From Enterococcus florum (GTDB lineage Bacteria; Bacillota; Bacilli; Lactobacillales; Enterococcaceae), in the NCBI RefSeq assembly GCF_004309355.1, contig NZ_BJCC01000025.1, positions 1-64,000 on the forward strand: a DNA stretch of 64,000 bases, given 5' to 3'. Shown piece by piece: positions 17,717 through 26,866 of the stretch. The position numbers were made by a program, and so were the translations under genes. The notes under the pieces are model-generated. The model made no database searches and was not told the DNA's origin. It saw only the letters and a program-made list of their open reading frames with translations. Every line of letters begins with the position of its first letter. The first letter of the stretch is position 1.

Positions 17717-18632
17717 TCGTTCCAGCTTCTGCTGTGATTGCCTGAGCCACCTGCTCTAGATCGGCAATGATGGCAGTTTTTTGTTTGCCGCTGCTAACGA
17801 ATTCACATGCTGCCTGAACCTTCGGCAGCATACTGCCTGCCGGAAATTGATTATCCGCCATGTGCTGCTCCATTTCGTCTAAAGAAACTTTTTTCAGGGC
17901 CGTTTGGCTTTCTTTGCCGAAATTGATATATACATGATCCACCGCAGTCAGAATAATGAACATATCTGCATCAATTAGGCTGGCCATTTTGGAGGCTGCA
18001 AAATCTTTGTCGATCACGGCATCCACTCCCTCATAGCGTGTCCCGTGATAAACGACCGGGATGCCTCCGCCACCGCAGGCGATTACAACTTGCCCAGCAT
18101 CTACCAAGGTCTGCAAACTGATTTTTTCGTAAATATCGATCGGTCTAGGAGAAGGAACCACTCGCCGCCAGCCTCTGCCAGAATCCTCGTGGTAGATTTC
18201 GCCTGTTTGATCCATCAATTTTTTAGCTGCTTCTTCGGTATAGTAACCGCCGATTGGTTTGGTCGGGTGTTTAAATGCCGGGTCATCACCATCGACCACG
18301 ACCTGCGTCAGCATCGTAATAACGGGTGTTTCATTGATGTTGCGGCTGACCAGCTCTTCATCGATCGCCTGCTGCAAATGATAGCCGATGTACCCTTGGC
18401 TCATTGCGATGCATTCAGCGAAAGGCATGATTTCTTTCCCAGCTTCGGCTGCTTTTTCAAAAGCTAAACGAATTTGTCCCACTTGTGGACCATTGCCGTG
18501 AGCAATCACGACTTTATGCCCCTGTTCGATCAAATCAGCGATCGATTTAGCGGCTAGCTGCGCGCGGGAAAGCTGTTCGTTCGCCGAATTTCCCAATGCA
18601 TTGCCGCCTAGTGCTACAACGATTTTTGCCAT
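17703..18632 (-). CDS. arcC: Carbamate kinase
   Basis: A 309-residue carbamate kinase of the amino acid kinase family: N-terminal IVVALGGNALG, then AHGNGPQVGQI, and VIACGGGGIPVV near residue 210. It transfers phosphate from carbamoyl phosphate to ADP, yielding ATP, ammonia and CO2; this is the energy-conserving last step of agmatine breakdown. The ATG at 18632 is chosen because AGGTGGG lies before it. Last gene of the unit aguD-aguA-ptcA-arcC, starting 12 bases after ptcA. Confidence 0.95.
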   Translation of the reverse strand: MAKIVVALGGNALGNSANEQLSRAQLAAKSIADLIEQGHKVVIAHGNGPQVGQIRLAFEKAAEAGKEIMPFAECIAMSQGYIGYHLQQAIDEELVSRNINETPVITMLTQVVVDGDDPAFKHPTKPIGGYYTEEAAKKLMDQTGEIYHEDSGRGWRRVVPSPRPIDIYEKISLQTLVDAGQVVIACGGGGIPVVYHGTRYEGVDAVIDKDFAASKMASLIDADMFIILTAVDHVYINFGKESQTALKKVSLDEMEQHMADNQFPAGSMLPKVQAACEFVSSGKQKTAIIADLEQVAQAITAEAGTIIHS

Positions 18633-18644
18633 ATGTCTTCCCAC

Positions 18645-19652
18645 CTACTCTAAAGTTTCCAAAAAGGTCTCCAATTTCTCTTTGGCTGCTAATTGTTCGT
18701 ACTCGCTGCCGTCCTGCTGATACTTCGTTAAATAGACCAAGAGACCTCTCATGGCAGTCAATCGATTTTCTGCCTCATCAAAGGCCAGCGAGATTGCTGA
18801 ATCCAACACTTCATCCGTCACTTCTTCTCCTCTGGTCGCCGGTAAACAGTGTAAAAACTTCACACCAAGGCTGCATTGCTCTAACAACTCTCGATTCACT
18901 TGATATTTTGGCATGAAAACTTGATGTCTTTCTTCTGGAGATAATTCACTTTCGTACAATCCATACCAAACATCGGTGTAAACAAAATCTGTGACTGGCA
19001 AGGCTTTTTCCGGATCATCGGTCACTAACCAGCTGCCGCCGTTTTCCTGCACATTTTTCTCCATGATTTGCTTGTGTTTTTCCCTTAACTGGTACCCTTC
19101 TGGACCAAAATGAACAAAGTGCATGCCCAATTTGGTCGTGATATATCCTAATGACGCACACACCTGTGTGGCATCACCGACGAACGTTACTTTGATGTCC
19201 TCCAACTGTTTGCCCGCTGGCATGTTTTCTACGATTGTACAAAGGTCCCCGATTTCTTGGGTCGGATGGTTATAATCGCTCATAGCATTGATAACTGGCA
19301 CCGTCGAGCTGTTGGCTAGATCTACCACTGTTTGATGTTCGATCACGCGTGCCATCACAACATCCACCAACCGTGAGATCACCTTTCCAGTGTCTTCGAT
19401 GGTCTCGTGTCCTCCAAGTTGGATCATTCCCGGACCGAGATACTGAGCATGGCCGCCCAGCTGTTCCATGGCGGTTTCAAAGGAGACCCGAGTGCGAGTT
19501 GAGCTTTGCTGAAAAATCATGCCTAAAGTTTTGCGCCGCATAAGTGGCGGATAATACCCTTTTTTGACGCAGTCCTTAATCAATAAAGACAGGTTGATGA
19601 TGTCAAGCAATTCCTTTTTTGAAAAATCATTGGTATCGATAAAATGCTTCAT
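18645..19652 (-). CDS. ptcA: Putrescine carbamoyltransferase
   Basis: A 335-residue transcarbamylase very like PtcA/AguB of E. faecalis, with [20 protein letters not shown] (about residues 48-67), [26 protein letters not shown] and [17 protein letters not shown]. The C-terminal extension (about 310-335) matches the helix that in PtcA prevents ornithine use and supports trimer assembly. It splits carbamoyl-putrescine with phosphate into putrescine and carbamoyl phosphate. It lies between aguA and arcC in the usual order. Confidence 0.95.
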   Translation of the reverse strand: MKHFIDTNDFSKKELLDIINLSLLIKDCVKKGYYPPLMRRKTLGMIFQQSSTRTRVSFETAMEQLGGHAQYLGPGMIQLGGHETIEDTGKVISRLVDVVMARVIEHQTVVDLANSSTVPVINAMSDYNHPTQEIGDLCTIVENMPAGKQLEDIKVTFVGDATQVCASLGYITTKLGMHFVHFGPEGYQLREKHKQIMEKNVQENGGSWLVTDDPEKALPVTDFVYTDVWYGLYESELSPEERHQVFMPKYQVNRELLEQCSLGVKFLHCLPATRGEEVTDEVLDSAISLAFDEAENRLTAMRGLLVYLTKYQQDGSEYEQLAAKEKLETFLETLE

Positions 19653-19663
19653 GCTGTTTTCTC

Positions 19664-20758
19664 CTATCCTTTTGGCTGTTGTTGGGTAATGCAGTGGATG
19701 TTTCCGCCACCGTAAACGATTTGTCTTGTTTGTACACCTACGATTTCTCGATCAGGGAACATTTCTTGCAGCTGCTCTAAAGCCAATGCATCATTTTTAT
19801 CACCATATTGTGGAGCAATGATCGCACCGTTGGTAATCAGGAAGTTCATATAGGAAGTAATGCAGATATCATCTGCGTGTCTTGGAATACTGCCTGCGAT
19901 ACTGTCCACTTCGTATTCTGCGCCATATGTGACCGGATCAATCGTCGTACATAATTTGTGAACAATTAGTTTTCGGCCCTTTGCGTCTGTTTGGCTGCTC
20001 AAGAAGTCATACGTTTCTTTGGCAACATCGTAGAATGGATGGTCTTGGTCTTCCGTGTAGATACACGCCACTTCTCCAGGTCGAACGAAGCAAGCAACAT
20101 CGTCAATATGTCCATTGGTTTCATCTGGGTCAATTCCATCCTTCACCCAAATCACTTTTTCGACATTTAAATATTCCTTCAGCATATCTTCGATTTCTTC
20201 ACGATTCAGATGCGGGTTGCGTCCTTCAGAGAGCAAACACATTTCGGTCACCATAACAGTCCCTTCGCCATCTACATGAATCGATCCGCCCTCTAGGACA
20301 AATTCTGGGGTATGGTAGGTATCCACATACTCGATCTCACAAACCTTTTGCGCTACTTTTTGGTCATAATGCCAAGGGAAATACAAGCCGTCGACCAGCC
20401 CGCCCCACGCATTGAAATCCCAATCTACTGCCCGAACATCTCCTTGGTCATTGACGACAAAAGTTGGTCCACAGTCCCGCATCCAGGCATCATCTGTTGT
20501 GACCTCAACCACACGAATATCGTCGGATAGACTGTTGCGGCAATGTTCGAATTGTCCAGCAGATACGCACATTGTCACAGGTACAAATTTGCGAATTGCC
20601 TGAGCAACCTCTACAAAGGCTTTTTGGGCATCTTTGCCTCCATGCTGCCAATTATCTGGTCTTTCGGGCCAGATCATCCATATTTGCTTTTGCGGTTCAA
20701 ACTCTCCCGGCATCCGAAAGCCATCTTTTTTTGGTGTTGAATCAAGTCTTCTTGCCAT
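19664..20758 (-). CDS. aguA: Agmatine deiminase
   Basis: A 364-residue agmatine deiminase of the guanidino-modifying superfamily. Visible motifs are [11 protein letters not shown] near the start, [13 protein letters not shown] (about residues 88-100), [12 protein letters not shown] with the catalytic His, and [13 protein letters not shown] at the end with the nucleophilic Cys. It hydrolyses agmatine to N-carbamoylputrescine and ammonia. It is flanked by the antiporter (22 bases upstream) and ptcA (12 bases downstream) on the same strand. Confidence 0.97.
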   Translation of the reverse strand: MARRLDSTPKKDGFRMPGEFEPQKQIWMIWPERPDNWQHGGKDAQKAFVEVAQAIRKFVPVTMCVSAGQFEHCRNSLSDDIRVVEVTTDDAWMRDCGPTFVVNDQGDVRAVDWDFNAWGGLVDGLYFPWHYDQKVAQKVCEIEYVDTYHTPEFVLEGGSIHVDGEGTVMVTEMCLLSEGRNPHLNREEIEDMLKEYLNVEKVIWVKDGIDPDETNGHIDDVACFVRPGEVACIYTEDQDHPFYDVAKETYDFLSSQTDAKGRKLIVHKLCTTIDPVTYGAEYEVDSIAGSIPRHADDICITSYMNFLITNGAIIAPQYGDKNDALALEQLQEMFPDREIVGVQTRQIVYGGGNIHCITQQQPKG

Positions 20759-20779
20759 TTTACTTACACTCCTTTATTT

Positions 20780-22147
20780 TTATGCATCGATAGCCGATAC
20801 TTTTTGCTGTTTGATCGCTTGGTGGATCAGCACTTCTCCGCATCCGATCGACAATAATAGCCCGATCACTAAACTGCCGACATACAGTGTCGGATTTTCC
20901 CCTTCAGGCGGCAGTAAAAATGAAATACTGCCGAACAATAAAAAGGCAAAATGAACAATCGTTACCAGATACGCTGCCGGTTTTCCAAAAGGTACTTTGA
21001 ACGGCCGCTCCGTTTCTGGATCGATCTTCCGCAGCTTCAAGAAGGTGAAGCTCATCACAAGATACGGTAAAAAGAAAATGATCGAGGTAAAAGCCAATAG
21101 TGTCCAAAACAAATTCTCGCTTGTACTGGCGGTAATGCCGTAGAAGATCAGTAATCCTGTTGATACGATCCCTAATAAAACCGCTGATCCAACAGGGGCA
21201 TAAACCTGATTGGTCTTCGCAAAAATCTTTGGCAACTCGCCACTTTCTCCTGCTTCTAAAGCAACCTTATTGCCTCCCAGCGCCCACCCAAAAACATAGC
21301 CGAGAAAGCCAACAAAGGTCACCATGCCGATCAGATTCACTAAAAACTTGCTGCCGAACATCGCAACAATCGTATCAAACAACCCTGATGTTTCACTGAT
21401 ACTACCGGCTGGCAAAACGATTAATATGGCTGTGGCTGATAAAATATAGAAAAAGATCGTGAAAAAGCCGCTTAGGAAAACCGTTTTTGGAACATTTTTA
21501 CTGGGATTTTCCATCTCACCCGCCGAACAGCTAATTAAATCAAAGCCTGTAACACTGTAAACATAAACAGGAATCAAAACAACAAAGCTCATGTTCAATT
21601 CAGGGATCAAATCCCGCCCGCTAAAATTGTTGACTGCCCCATTTTTAAAAATAAAGTACAAGCTGCCAATGAATAATACCAATGTGACTGTGATTTTACT
21701 GATGGAGCTGATGATCGGGAGCCACTTTGCCTTCTGCAGATCAATGCAGTTGAATAAAACAATAAACCAGACGCACAAGATACAGATGATCACGATACCC
21801 CACACTGACAGATCAGGCAAAAACATTTCCTTCAAAATCGAGACCATCACGACTGCTGTGGCTGGAATAAACCCCGCGACATTCAGCCAATACCACCAGG
21901 TGGTTCGCGCTGCCCAACGATCGCCATAAGCTTTTTTTACCCAAACATAAATGCCCCCCTGATCCGGATAAGCAGCCCCCAGCTCTGCACAGATCAATCC
22001 ATGGCAGAGAAAATAGGTCAGACCAATGAACACAAAATTAAAAATCAGCGATGGTCCCAGCTTGGCCTGTGACGAGATCAGCTCCAGTGAAAATACGGAA
22101 GAAAAGGCCAAAGCCAAAATATCAAAAAAGCGCAATTTTTTCTTCAT
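20780..22147 (-). CDS. aguD: Agmatine/putrescine antiporter
   Basis: A 455-residue APC-family transporter with about twelve membrane helices and the same signature segments as its paralogue at 14412-15785. As first gene of the agmatine deiminase operon it should take in agmatine and expel putrescine. It lies behind a promoter with a cre site, so CcpA probably turns the operon down when better sugars are present, as known in E. faecalis. Confidence 0.92.
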   Translation of the reverse strand: MKKKLRFFDILALAFSSVFSLELISSQAKLGPSLIFNFVFIGLTYFLCHGLICAELGAAYPDQGGIYVWVKKAYGDRWAARTTWWYWLNVAGFIPATAVVMVSILKEMFLPDLSVWGIVIICILCVWFIVLFNCIDLQKAKWLPIISSISKITVTLVLFIGSLYFIFKNGAVNNFSGRDLIPELNMSFVVLIPVYVYSVTGFDLISCSAGEMENPSKNVPKTVFLSGFFTIFFYILSATAILIVLPAGSISETSGLFDTIVAMFGSKFLVNLIGMVTFVGFLGYVFGWALGGNKVALEAGESGELPKIFAKTNQVYAPVGSAVLLGIVSTGLLIFYGITASTSENLFWTLLAFTSIIFFLPYLVMSFTFLKLRKIDPETERPFKVPFGKPAAYLVTIVHFAFLLFGSISFLLPPEGENPTLYVGSLVIGLLLSIGCGEVLIHQAIKQQKVSAIDA

Positions 22148-22168
22148 TTGTATTATCCCTTCTTTCTT

Positions 22169-22184
22169 TTGTAAGCGTTTCCTT
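22169..22184 (-). promoter_or_regulatory. cre site for CcpA before aguD
   Basis: TTGTAAGCGTTTCCTT fits the catabolite-responsive element consensus (TGNAANCGNWNNCW) closely. It is about 22 bases upstream of the aguD start and downstream of the predicted promoter, a roadblock position. Confidence 0.75.
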
Positions 22185-22220
22185 TGGCTGATTTAAACAT
22201 ACCGCTCTTCTCCTTGCTCG

Positions 22221-22248
22221 TCTATAACTGATGCCGCAAATGTATCAA
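22221..22248 (-). promoter_or_regulatory. Likely aguD operon promoter
   Basis: TTGATA (22243-22248) and TATAGA (22221-22226) with a 16-base spacer. Confidence 0.55.
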
Positions 22249-22264
22249 TGAAACGTTGAAAGGC

Positions 22265-22289
22265 AAGTGTTTCTAAAAAAGAAACACTT
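22265..22289. promoter_or_regulatory. Palindromic candidate operator upstream of aguD
   Basis: Perfect ten-base inverted repeat AAGTGTTTCT / AGAAACACTT with a five-base centre, about 17 bases upstream of the predicted -35. It could be the binding site of the local RpiR regulator. Confidence 0.45.
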
Positions 22290-22299
22290 TTGAAACAAC

Positions 22300-22341
22300 A
22301 AAAAAGCTTCTCTCAATGACCGATTCCATTGAGAAAAGCTT
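22300..22341 (-). terminator. Second terminator downstream of the ABC-2 operon
   Basis: Arms CATTGAGA/TCTCAATG within outer AAGCTT/AAGCTT (22304-22341), followed on the minus strand by T6. It insulates aguD from read-through. Confidence 0.75.
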
Positions 22342-22351
22342 GTTATACTAA

Positions 22352-22378
22352 ATAAGACCAGAAGTTTCCTTCTGATCT
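22352..22378 (-). terminator. Terminator after the ABC-2 permease gene
   Basis: Ten-base arms (22369-22378 and 22355-22364) around a four-base loop, then TTATTT, directly behind the stop at 22384. Confidence 0.8.
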
Positions 22379-22383
22379 AATTC

Positions 22384-23028
22384 TTACAAATCAACTTTTT
22401 CAAAGCGTTTGACCGATATACGATAAGCCGCGACGGTCGCAAAGCTATAAAATATTCCTCCAATCGCCAAAATCGGCAGTTGTCGGATCAAATCAGCAGC
22501 GGCAATTGAATCCACCCAATGAAATGCCGGAAAATGAACCAAAATCTCTACAGTGATCACGATCAGGGTTGTTGGAATCATAGCCAACACGAAGGCTTTC
22601 CCCGCCTTGTAGGCCGTTTTAAAAAAAGTAGGCAAGAAAATCAAATTGAACACCCCGAAAATCAACAGACCCATGCCATAAAACGCAACATTGGGCTCGA
22701 TCCCCACAGGATTCCTTTGACTTATCAGCGTGTTTCGGAGTACCGCAAAGGGAAGGGAGATTCCGATCTGTCCCATTTGAGCCAAAACAATCAACCAGCA
22801 TTTGGCTTTGACAGTCTCGCGTTTTCGAACTGGAAGCAGTGTCGTGTAATAAATATCCTGGGTTTCTCGCCCATACATGAAACTAATATAAATACCCAGT
22901 CCGCTGAACAGGAAAACGATCCCATACGGATAACCCGGAACCAGCACCAATACGCCCATTAATGCAAAAATAAATAGATTGGGGTGCGCAGCCAACCGCA
23001 ATTCTTTATACAACAAATTAAAGATCAT
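22384..23028 (-). CDS. ABC-2 type transporter permease
   Basis: A 214-residue membrane protein with six predicted helices, resembling the ABC-2 permease family that includes BcrB/YhcI-type proteins. It overlaps the ATPase gene upstream by 11 bases and should form the membrane half of that exporter. There is one long extracytoplasmic or loop region around residues 95-110. Substrate unknown; self-regulated XRE-ATPase-permease sets of this kind in Firmicutes are often peptide or antimicrobial exporters. Confidence 0.82.
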   Translation of the reverse strand: MIFNLLYKELRLAAHPNLFIFALMGVLVLVPGYPYGIVFLFSGLGIYISFMYGRETQDIYYTTLLPVRKRETVKAKCWLIVLAQMGQIGISLPFAVLRNTLISQRNPVGIEPNVAFYGMGLLIFGVFNLIFLPTFFKTAYKAGKAFVLAMIPTTLIVITVEILVHFPAFHWVDSIAAADLIRQLPILAIGGIFYSFATVAAYRISVKRFEKVDL

Positions 23029-23761
23029 ACTGCGTCCTCTCCATCCTAACCATGATTTCCTCTAGTGACAATGCACCTTCTCCAGGCTTTCTTAAATGCT
23101 TGAAAGACTGAATAAATTCTGTCTTAGCCGCACTCTTGACCATTTTCCCATCCTTTATATAGGTGATACTGTCTGCACATTTTTCCAAATCCGTCGTGAT
23201 ATGCGTTGAAAACAAAATGCTGCGTTCCCCGCTGTCCACCAATTGACGAAACAGCACTAACAGATCCTCTCTTGATACCGGGTCCAGACCGCTGGTGGGC
23301 TCATCCAAAATCAGCAGTTTTGCACGATGAGACAGGGCTAAAGCCAGCATATATTTCACCTTCATCCCTGTTGATAAATCCTTTACCTTTTTTTGCGGGT
23401 CAATCGAGAAGGTCTTCATATACTTTTCGTAAGCTGCGTCATCCCACTCAGGATAAAAACATTTCGTGACCGCCGTAATGACTGACAATTTTTTTTGCTG
23501 ATAAAAATCGATCCCGCCTAACACAATTCCCAATTTTTGTTTGCAGCTTTCCTCGTTAGTTAAAAAATCCTGTCCAAACATCTCGATTCTTCCTTCATCG
23601 GCATGGATCAGATTGACCAAGGATTTTAAGGTAGTGCTTTTCCCTGCTCCATTTTTTCCAATCAACCCCATGATTTGGCCTTGCGGCAGCGAAAAGGACA
23701 GATGCTTTAATGTAAAGTTCGGATAATGCTTGCTAACGCCTTCGACCTCTAATAGATTCAT
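23018..23761 (-). CDS. ABC transporter ATP-binding protein
   Basis: A 247-residue ATPase with Walker A GLIGKNGAGKSTTLKSL (about residues 35-51), signature LSTGMKVKYMLALALS (the usual LSGGQ is LSTGM, common in this subfamily), Walker B LLILDEPTSGLDP and the H-loop FSTHI. It energises the permease encoded next. The start overlaps the upstream regulator stop by four bases, so the three genes form one unit. Family: YhcH/BcrA-like. Confidence 0.92.
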   Translation of the reverse strand: MNLLEVEGVSKHYPNFTLKHLSFSLPQGQIMGLIGKNGAGKSTTLKSLVNLIHADEGRIEMFGQDFLTNEESCKQKLGIVLGGIDFYQQKKLSVITAVTKCFYPEWDDAAYEKYMKTFSIDPQKKVKDLSTGMKVKYMLALALSHRAKLLILDEPTSGLDPVSREDLLVLFRQLVDSGERSILFSTHITTDLEKCADSITYIKDGKMVKSAAKTEFIQSFKHLRKPGEGALSLEEIMVRMERTQYDL

Positions 23762-24219
23762 TTTTGATCTCCTTTAAAAAAATAGCTGCCGTCTCTGCCT
23801 GTTATACGAAAGAACATCTCACTGCTGAGCAGCGCAATTCCACCTGTCATAGGATTGCTGTCGCCTAAGATCACTAATGTATCACCAGCTTTAAAATTCA
23901 TCGTGTCCCGCGCTTTTTTGGGCAAGACGATCTGACCACGATCATTGATGGTAACTGTCCCAAAGAAATGCTTGCCCTTTGGAGCGATCGGCACCCCATT
24001 CGCAATCGGATCGTAGGAGACGAGATCGTTCAACGAAACCTCAAACAGTTCTGCTAAGGCCGCGCATTTGATAATATCCGGCAATGAATCGCCATTTTCC
24101 CACTTGGCCACCGCTTGGCGCGTGACTTGGATTTTTTCTGCTAATTCTTCTTGTGTCAGACGATTAGCCGTCCGTAAATAACATAGATTTGCCGAAATGT
24201 TGCTTTTCAGATTATTCAT
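23758..24219 (-). CDS. XRE-family regulator with C-terminal AbrB-like domain
   Basis: A 153-residue protein with an N-terminal XRE helix-turn-helix (LTQEELAEKIQVTRQAVAKW, about residues 22-41) and a C-terminal AbrB/SpoVT-like swapped-hairpin segment (TINDRGQIVLPKKARDTMNF, about 88-107). Both parts bind DNA in their families. The ATG at 24219 follows a GGGTGGGAAG region, and the longer frame to 24273 has no better start. It heads the ABC-2 operon and probably autoregulates it. Confidence 0.88.
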   Translation of the reverse strand: MNNLKSNISANLCYLRTANRLTQEELAEKIQVTRQAVAKWENGDSLPDIIKCAALAELFEVSLNDLVSYDPIANGVPIAPKGKHFFGTVTINDRGQIVLPKKARDTMNFKAGDTLVILGDSNPMTGGIALLSSEMFFRITGRDGSYFFKGDQK

Positions 24220-24372
24220 ATTCTTCCCACCCTTTCCTCCATTATATACACTCTTTTCGTGCATAAAAACCAACTGTTGTTAACTATTTCTGTTCGTTTT
24301 GGTTGCGCGATTGAAAAAAGTGACGCTTTAAAAAAACAGGAGCGCTGCAATGATGGAAAGTTCTTACATCAT

Positions 24373-25200
24373 TTAATGCAAATAACTTTTTTGATACTGC
24401 AGCGGTGTTTTCTCGTATTTCCGTTTGAAACAGCTGACGAAATAGCTGAGCTGGTTGAAGCCGACACGATGACTAACTTCAGTAATGGACAGATTTCGTT
24501 CCTGAAGCATGCGTCTGGCCTCCTGTAATCGGTACTCATTGAGGTAAGCGATGGGAGAAAGTGTCGTGTAGCGCTTAAATAGAGTTGTGCATTTGCTTTT
24601 GCTGATGTGCCCAGAAGCCGCAAGATCCGCTACAGTCATTGTATGTGCATAGTTTGCTTGTAAAAACTGCAGCATTTCTGAAAACAGAGACAGATCTTGA
24701 TCTTCTCGATGACTTGGCGATTGCTGGTCGCTCACCGAAACCCTTCCCAACACCTGAGTAATAAAGGACAAAACAAAGAGAGGGTTGATGGTTTCCGTTC
24801 GTTGAAATTGTTGCAAAAGATGGCGCTGCTCTTCACTGACCTTGAGTGTTAGAGATGCAAACTCCACTGAAAGCAAGTACGCCGATACGATCTCTTCTGT
24901 TAAAAAATCCAACAAGAAGTTAAAACAAATCGCCCTTACCCGGTTTGTGATCGGTTTGGCTTGGTGGAACACCTTGGCAGGAAGGATCAACAGATGATTG
25001 GTGTCCAGAATAAGCTCCTCCTCATTGATCAAAAAACACAGTTCGCCGTCACTGATCCAAGTGACCTGCCACTCGGGGTGCCAGTGCAGAGGCAATTCAT
25101 CGCCACGAGTCTTTTCAAATCGTTGAAAATGCAAGGCAACTGGCAAATGTTCGATGCTATACTGAATCGACTCTTGCTGATCCGCTCCGATGTTGATCAT
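24373..25200 (-). CDS. AraC-family regulator with cupin N-terminus
   Basis: A 275-residue regulator. The N-terminal cupin part (about residues 15-100, with LPLHWHPEWQ) would bind a small ligand, and the C-terminal pair of helix-turn-helices (about 175-272, with HISKSKCTTLFKRYTTLSP and VGFNQLSYFVSCFKR) binds DNA. The ATG at 25200 is chosen because GGAGGGGAG stands before it. It is divergent from the DMT transporter gene 114 bases away, whose expression it may control. Confidence 0.9.
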   Translation of the reverse strand: MINIGADQQESIQYSIEHLPVALHFQRFEKTRGDELPLHWHPEWQVTWISDGELCFLINEEELILDTNHLLILPAKVFHQAKPITNRVRAICFNFLLDFLTEEIVSAYLLSVEFASLTLKVSEEQRHLLQQFQRTETINPLFVLSFITQVLGRVSVSDQQSPSHREDQDLSLFSEMLQFLQANYAHTMTVADLAASGHISKSKCTTLFKRYTTLSPIAYLNEYRLQEARRMLQERNLSITEVSHRVGFNQLSYFVSCFKRKYEKTPLQYQKSYLH

Positions 25201-25314
25201 GGTCTCCCCTCCAAAAAAAGCAAATTTAATAAAATGATGGCTCATTGTGATAGAATCTGCTAGTTTCTTTACAGTATAATGATAAAATGAAGAAAAAGAA
25301 AGTGCAGGAATCTT

Positions 25315-26205
25315 ATGAAAATCAAAGGTGTTTTTTTTGCGATATTTGCTGCTAGTATGTGGGCGATCTCAGGGATCATGAGCGAGATGCTGTTCACTCG
25401 TTATTTAGTATCGCCTGAGTGGCTGGTGAGTACGCGGTTACTGATCTCAGGCATTTTACTGACCTTATTGACAGTAGTTTCCGAAAAGGAGAAGCTTTCC
25501 CGCTTAGTTCGTTCAAGTGATGTTGTCTCACTGCTTTTATTTTCGATCGTTGGGATGCTAGGTGTGCAATATACCTATTTTAAAGCCATTCAATACAGTG
25601 GAGCAGCCATCGCAACGATCCTACAATTTACCGGACCCATTTTTATCTTTCTTTATTTGGTGAGTCAAAAGGAAAAGAGCGCCAATTTGGCAGAATTTTT
25701 TTTATTAATTTTAACCTTTAGCGGAATTTTTTTTATCGTTACACAAGGTAATCTGCAAAAGCTGGAAATCTCTGGACTAGGTTTTCTGATGGGGATCGCC
25801 TCTGCAATCACTCTTGCCTTTTACACGCTGCAGCCTCGAAAACTTTTGGTGAGCTATGGAGAAGTTCCGATCGTCGGTTTAGGCATGCTGATTGCTGGCC
25901 TGGTGTTTCAACTGATCCACCCTGTGTGGCGGCCAAACTTTGATGGCGACTTTTTCTCTGCCTGTCTGGTTGCTGCCATCGTCTTTTTTGGAACGGCCTT
26001 GGCATTTCTATTTTACCTTTCGAGCCTACGCTTTATCGAAGCCTCACTGGCCAGTGTCTTAACTGCCTTTGAGCCGATATTGGCAACCATTTTAAGTATT
26101 TTGCTTTTCCATCATACCTTCGGAAAGATTCAATTAATGGGTTTCGTTGCTGTGATTGCCTCGGTCATCGTTTTGACCCGGCTTTCTAACAAACCGAATC
26201 CATAA
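25315..26205 (+). CDS. DMT-superfamily (EamA) transporter
   Basis: A 296-residue membrane protein with ten predicted helices and the two EamA repeats (about residues 5-135 and 150-288) usual for the drug/metabolite family. Members export or import amino acids, nucleotide sugars or other metabolites, so substrate cannot be given. A TATAAT at about 25276 precedes the gene, which is followed directly by a terminator. Divergent AraC regulator upstream. Confidence 0.9.
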   Translation: MKIKGVFFAIFAASMWAISGIMSEMLFTRYLVSPEWLVSTRLLISGILLTLLTVVSEKEKLSRLVRSSDVVSLLLFSIVGMLGVQYTYFKAIQYSGAAIATILQFTGPIFIFLYLVSQKEKSANLAEFFLLILTFSGIFFIVTQGNLQKLEISGLGFLMGIASAITLAFYTLQPRKLLVSYGEVPIVGLGMLIAGLVFQLIHPVWRPNFDGDFFSACLVAAIVFFGTALAFLFYLSSLRFIEASLASVLTAFEPILATILSILLFHHTFGKIQLMGFVAVIASVIVLTRLSNKPNP

Positions 26206-26241
26206 ATAAGCTTGACAATCTCGTTCCCAAGCTTATTTCTA
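26205..26241 (+). terminator. Terminator after the DMT transporter
   Basis: Perfect ten-base arms AATAAGCTTG / CAAGCTTATT (26205-26214 and 26228-26237) followed by TTCTAT. Confidence 0.65.
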
Positions 26242-26824
26242 TATTAAAGTGAAAAATCTCACAGATTGTCACTCTCTCTTTTCCAAGTTCAGTGTACTGG
26301 ATATCATTGACAGAATTCATGGCAAACGCACTATTCATATCCAATCGCCGCGACCCTTCCATTTTTCAAATCCAACCGGATAAGACTTGTTTTGTCGATT
26401 GCCTCAAAGCCGACCCAAATGCATTCCTCGATTTTTTCATACGGTTTTGCCCAGCCAGTTGAGCTTCTGCCATTCTTTGTAAGAGATTGGCTTTGTGATA
26501 ATCTCTTACGGATCATTCACGTCCAGCACCTCAGTGATTATACCTCGTTTCTAGTTAAAAGGAGGCCGATCGATAGCCGACTTTGTTCCTTTCACTTTTC
26601 CATTCTTTCTTAGGATTTGACTGCTTTTAAGTTTACGAAGAGTAGACTGCAAGAACAAAAAATGACTTGGAAATCAAGTTTCTTTCTAGGACTGATCAGA
26701 GATTTCGACTATTTCTTAAAAGAAAAGCAACTTATTTTAAAGCCGTATTCTGCATTCCTAATTGAGTCACTATGATAAACGGAAATGCTAGAAAAAAAAG
26801 AGGGGGTAGAAAACCGAATGCAAA
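26242..26824. other. Gene-free stretch
   Basis: About 580 bases without a credible gene. The short open frames lack ribosome sites. One perfect inverted repeat, GTAAGAGATT (26479-26488) with AATCTCTTAC (26500-26509), is present without a T run. A decayed gene is possible, but I could not identify a family in any frame. Confidence 0.5.
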
Positions 26825-26858
26825 CAAAAAAAGTCCCATTCAGAAGTCTGAATAAGAC
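26825..26858 (-). terminator. Terminator after the aminotransferase gene
   Basis: Ten-base arms with two G-U pairs (26849-26858 and 26833-26842) followed on the minus strand by T7, nine bases past the stop. Confidence 0.85.
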
Positions 26859-26866
26859 GTTTTTTC

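Noticed and set aside
26331-26516. 61-residue protein on the minus strand
   Set aside because: No ribosome site and no family; a perfect inverted repeat lies within its start region.
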